From positions 1 to 17,056 of the forward strand of contig NZ_CALTUX010000036.1 in NCBI RefSeq assembly GCF_943912825.1: 17,056 nt of DNA. The letters are read 5' to 3'. Of the stretch, positions 16,157 through 17,056 are shown one piece after another. The DNA comes from an uncultured Anaerococcus sp. Its GTDB lineage: Bacteria > Bacillota > Clostridia > Tissierellales > Peptoniphilaceae. Made by a program: the position numbers and the translations under genes. The notes under the pieces are model-generated. The model was not told where the DNA came from. It saw nothing but the letters and a program-made list of their open reading frames with translations, and ran no database searches. Position 1 is the first letter of the stretch. Every line of letters begins with the position of its first letter.

Positions 16157-17056
16157 AGTCATCCTCCAAATATACATTTCCTAAAAAGTTCATGTGACCG
16201 ATTTTTCTATTGTGGCGAGCTTCCTTTTCGTATAAGTGAAGATAGCCTTGTTTTTTTGTGATTAAATTTATAAAATATTCTTCATTTTGGCCTAAGATGT
16301 TATAAAGAGTTGCCTCCCTATTTTCGATTTTTCCCACCTTTAGTCCACAAATCCCTTCGATGTGAGCCCTAAATTGGGATTTGGTCGCAGATTCCTGGGT
16401 AATGTGGCCAGAATTATGGACCCTAGGGGCAATTTCATTAAAAATCACTTGGCCATTTGAAATAAAATACTCTACAGTAAGGACTCCGTAATAATCATTG
16501 TCCTTAAGGACTCTTTTTGTGTAGTCAATTGCCTTGGCCTCTTGATCTTTGCTAATCCTTGCAGGAATATTTGACCTATAGAGGATGTTGTTTCTATGTT
16601 CATTTTCGACCACAGCTACAATCTGAATTCCCTCAATATCTTTTACAGCTACCACAGATATTTCCTTGTCAAGTTCTATTAGCTCTTCAAGGATGGTATC
16701 TTTTTCTACTTCTTCATTTGAAGAAATTATCTTCTGGCCCTTGCCATCGTAACCAAACCTCGTTGTCTTCATTACATATTTGCCATCAATATCGTAATCA
16801 TCCTTATTAGCATCAAAGTATTTTACAGTAGGAATACCCAAAGATTTCGCATATTCTTTTTCCTTAAGTCTGTGTTGGCTTATTTCTAAGAGTCTTGATG
16901 ATTGGACGAAATTATATTTATTTTCAAGCTTCTTATAAGATTCTATATCTATATTTTCAAACTCAAAGGTTACTACATCGCTCATCTGGCATAGTTTTTC
17001 AATATTTTCGTATACATTAAAAGCACTATGGATAAAATAATCTGCAAATTTTCTTG
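16149..17056 (-). CDS. purK: 5-(carboxyamino)imidazole ribonucleotide synthase, 5' end outside window
   Basis: Carboxylates AIR with bicarbonate and ATP to N5-CAIR, which PurE then rearranges. About 301 C-terminal residues are visible out of roughly 380. The methionine at 16985 is not the start: the frame continues open to the window edge, reading KFADYFIHSAFNVYENIEKL just ahead of SDVVTFEFENI, and both match the PurK N-terminal domain. The ATP-grasp region includes KTTRFGYDGKGQKII and the substrate/metal site NEIAPRVHNSGHIT. The C-terminal tail HNRKIGHMNFLG is the usual PurK ending (GRKMGH). The stop lies inside the purL start region, and the end of purK contains the purL ribosome site. In many Bacillota purE precedes purK, so it may lie just outside the window. 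Confidence 0.95.
   Translation of the reverse strand, partial: RKFADYFIHSAFNVYENIEKLCQMSDVVTFEFENIDIESYKKLENKYNFVQSSRLLEISQHRLKEKEYAKSLGIPTVKYFDANKDDYDIDGKYVMKTTRFGYDGKGQKIISSNEEVEKDTILEELIELDKEISVVAVKDIEGIQIVAVVENEHRNNILYRSNIPARISKDQEAKAIDYTKRVLKDNDYYGVLTVEYFISNGQVIFNEIAPRVHNSGHITQESATKSQFRAHIEGICGLKVGKIENREATLYNILGQNEEYFINLITKKQGYLHLYEKEARHNRKIGHMNFLGNVYLEDDFE

Noticed and set aside
5534..16810. Plus-strand open frames of 66-103 codons across the purine genes (for example 8644-8928, 13695-14006)
   Set aside because: They lie wholly opposite strongly conserved purine genes, have no domain content and are antisense shadows.
16149..16985. purK as a complete 278-residue gene starting at the ATG at 16985
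   Set aside because: The frame continues open to the window edge and encodes recognisable PurK N-terminal sequence, so the gene is cut by the window rather than starting here.

Overview
The window reads as low-GC Gram-positive (Bacillota) chromosome. The genes have AGGAGG-type ribosome sites, use TTG and GTG starts, are AT-rich, and encode Gram-positive-type lipoproteins. The compact folate-linked purine operon with a long single-chain PurL, and a Lactobacillales/Tissierellia-like formate-tetrahydrofolate ligase, would suit an anaerobic coccus of the Anaerococcus/Peptoniphilus kind. That placement is inference. Every supported gene lies on the minus strand, so transcription runs from high to low coordinates.

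Right-hand block (17056 to about 4850): a purine operon in the order purK (5' end outside the window), purL, purF, purM, purN, purH, purD, fhs, then a small membrane protein. It ends at a strong hairpin terminator at 4851-4873. Neighbouring genes overlap or are at most about 20 bases apart. Fhs makes 10-formyl-tetrahydrofolate from formate; PurN and PurH spend it. The standout is PurF. Its phosphoribosyltransferase half looks intact, but the glutaminase half lacks the N-terminal catalytic cysteine and has Trp and His where the conserved Arg and Asp should be. It should therefore not be able to use glutamine itself.

Middle (4200-4778): a stand-alone lipoprotein gene of unknown function with its own strong ribosome site.

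Left-hand block (4156 to 225): a visibly more AT-rich six-gene cassette. It encodes a small secreted protein (possibly of the DUF2712 type), a lipoprotein, a membrane-anchored protein, two ABC-2 type permeases and a BcrA/LanF-like ABC ATPase. A promoter with a perfect TATAAT lies ahead of it. The last four genes are coupled by overlaps or 1-base gaps. The arrangement looks like a secreted peptide with its export or immunity transporter, but the function is not established.

Left edge (1-80): a second terminator hairpin, almost the same sequence as the one closing the purine operon. Beyond it is the start of an RNA element resembling an FMN riboswitch, cut by the window edge.
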